Assembly: GCA_963747555.1 (NCBI GenBank)
Contig: CAVVFZ010000029.1
Location: 1-64,000, forward strand
Length of the DNA: 64,000 nt
From: DUZB01 sp963747555
GTDB lineage: Bacteria; Desulfobacterota; DSM-4660; Desulfatiglandales; Desulfatiglandaceae
Direction: 5' to 3'
Made by a program: the position numbers and the translations under genes
The notes under the pieces: generated by a model
The model's input: the letters and a program-made list of their open reading frames with translations, nothing else
Databases searched by the model: none
Told to the model about the DNA's origin: nothing
Shown here: piece after piece, positions 62,955-64,000 of the stretch
Layout: each line of letters begins with the position of its first letter
How positions within the stretch are numbered: the stretch's first letter is position 1

Positions 62955-64000
62955 ATGGGACAGAAGGAGATGAATAGAAGAGATTTCATCGTAAAAACCG
63001 CACTGGGTCTGGCAACGGCCGGCCTGAGCGCCTCCCCGGTTCGGGCGGCTGTTACAGCCCCTGTAGAATCGCAGAAGATCGTGTATCGAACACTGGGAAG
63101 AACGAACCTGAAAATTCCCGCGGTGAGCTTTGGCGTCATGAACTCCGACAGCCCCGATCTGATCCGAAAGGCGATAGATATGGGGATCAAACTCCTGGAT
63201 ACGGCCCATCTCTATCTGAGGGGAAATAGTGAAAAGGTTATCGGTGAGATCCTGGAAGAAAGAAAATGCAGGGACAAGGTCTATGTGGCCACCAAGATGT
63301 ATTTCGCACGGGACAAGGAAAAACAGATCTTCAGCGGCGAGGGGAGCGGAAGACATCCCGGAGCAACCGAGGCGAGTTTCACCGAACAACTGAATACCAG
63401 TCTGAAACGCCTTCGCACGGACTATGTGGATATCCTTTACCTGCACAACTGCTTTGGTCCTCTGATGCCGACCTTCGAACCCATGATAAAGGCCTTTGTT
63501 AAGGCGAGGGAATCGGGAAAAGTCCGATTTATCGGCATATCCACCCATTCCAATGAGCCTGAGACAATCCGCGCGGCCGTGGATGCGGGGGCCTGGGACG
63601 TTGTTCTTACTTCGTACAACTTCATGCAGGATCATAAGGACGAAGTGAAAAAGGCAATCGCCTATGCCGCGCAAAAGGGGGTGGGCGTCATCGCCATGAA
63701 AACCCAGGGTGGTGCAAAGCTGAACAGGGAAACCCAGGTCAACCACGGAGCTGCCCTCAAATGGGTGCTCAATGACGGAAATGTGTGCACAACAATTCCC
63801 GGAATTACCACCTTTGATCAGATGGACCTGGACTTCGGGGTCATGTCCGATCTATCCCTTTCAAGCGGAGAGAAGAGGGATCTTAAGATATCCTCCATGA
63901 TCAAAGGACCATTATACTGCCAGCAATGCGGATCGTGCACATCCTCCTGCCTGAAGGCGGTGGATATCCCGACGCTCATGAGAACCTACATGTATGCCGA
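62955..64000 (+). CDS. aldo/keto reductase with Tat signal and ferredoxin-like tail, partial
   Basis: 348 codons before the window ends. A twin-arginine signal (MNRRDFIVKTALGLATAGL) precedes an aldo/keto reductase barrel: KIVYRTLGRTNLKIPAVSFG, LDTAHLYLRGNSEKVIGE, KVYVATKM, YVDILYLHNC and GVIAMKTQGG. Near the cut end CQQCGSCTSSC begins a 4Fe-4S-like cysteine group, a known add-on in this family. It is probably folded in the cytoplasm and exported with its cofactor. The ATG at 62955 has AGGAGGAAACC upstream. The substrate is unknown. Confidence 0.88.
   Translation, partial: MGQKEMNRRDFIVKTALGLATAGLSASPVRAAVTAPVESQKIVYRTLGRTNLKIPAVSFGVMNSDSPDLIRKAIDMGIKLLDTAHLYLRGNSEKVIGEILEERKCRDKVYVATKMYFARDKEKQIFSGEGSGRHPGATEASFTEQLNTSLKRLRTDYVDILYLHNCFGPLMPTFEPMIKAFVKARESGKVRFIGISTHSNEPETIRAAVDAGAWDVVLTSYNFMQDHKDEVKKAIAYAAQKGVGVIAMKTQGGAKLNRETQVNHGAALKWVLNDGNVCTTIPGITTFDQMDLDFGVMSDLSLSSGEKRDLKISSMIKGPLYCQQCGSCTSSCLKAVDIPTLMRTYMYA

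Overview
The window reads as chromosomal DNA of a Gram-negative bacterium, most likely an anaerobic or facultative member of the Desulfobacterota (old Deltaproteobacteria). That placement is an inference. It rests on the gene mix: a NuoCD-fused complex I, HtrA and M16 proteases with signal peptides, CheB-CheR-PAS and hybrid histidine kinases, a beta-keto acid cleavage enzyme with acyl-CoA dehydrogenase-type genes, a ferredoxin-LUD pair and UPF0182. No rRNA, tRNA, CRISPR array, transposase or phage gene was seen.

Left region (1-15007). A leftward operon runs nuoA - xfp - ackA - pgi - nuoB - nuoCD - nuoE - nuoF, with small gaps or start/stop overlaps throughout. Phosphoketolase, acetate kinase and glucose-6-phosphate isomerase therefore sit inside a respiratory complex I operon. 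Divergently, rpiB-tal and then HAD phosphatase-gnd-zwf supply the oxidative pentose phosphate branch. Together they describe a route from glucose-6-P and fructose-6-P to NADPH, pentose-P, acetyl-P, acetate and ATP, genetically tied to NADH oxidation. Phosphoketolase carries eleven one-base insertions within about 1.06 kb. Single one-base insertions also break pgi, zwf, a ModE-like regulator and a Cache protein.

Middle region (15016-36574): an M16 protease, an HtrA protease with an added helical domain, UPF0182, a SYLF-LysM protein, ubiE-ubiG, and a BKACE / 3-hydroxyacyl-CoA dehydrogenase / branched-chain solute-binding protein / XRE-cupin cluster that contains a deletion-type gene fusion. Then come ubiB, a zinc ribbon, an unknown two-gene operon divergent from the ModE-like regulator, a Cache protein, and small remnants.

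Right region (36612-64000): an SLC12-like permease, DUF1232, an exported isoaspartate methyltransferase, an isochorismatase-like hydrolase, a ferredoxin-LUD pair, a TrpF-like protein, a SLOG (molybdenum-carrier-like) protein, VOC, hsp20-hsp20-dnaJ, a three-gene signalling cluster with two remnants, a tandem GNAT, a C45 hydrolase, a nucleotide-transporter-like/HEAT/cNMP-binding fusion and a Tat-exported aldo/keto reductase cut by the window end.

A family of MITE-like palindromic repeats is scattered through the window: two full copies of about 255 bp, two half copies and one internally deleted 96-bp copy with a perfect 8-bp target duplication. A second, unrelated 222-bp palindrome lies upstream of the signalling cluster.
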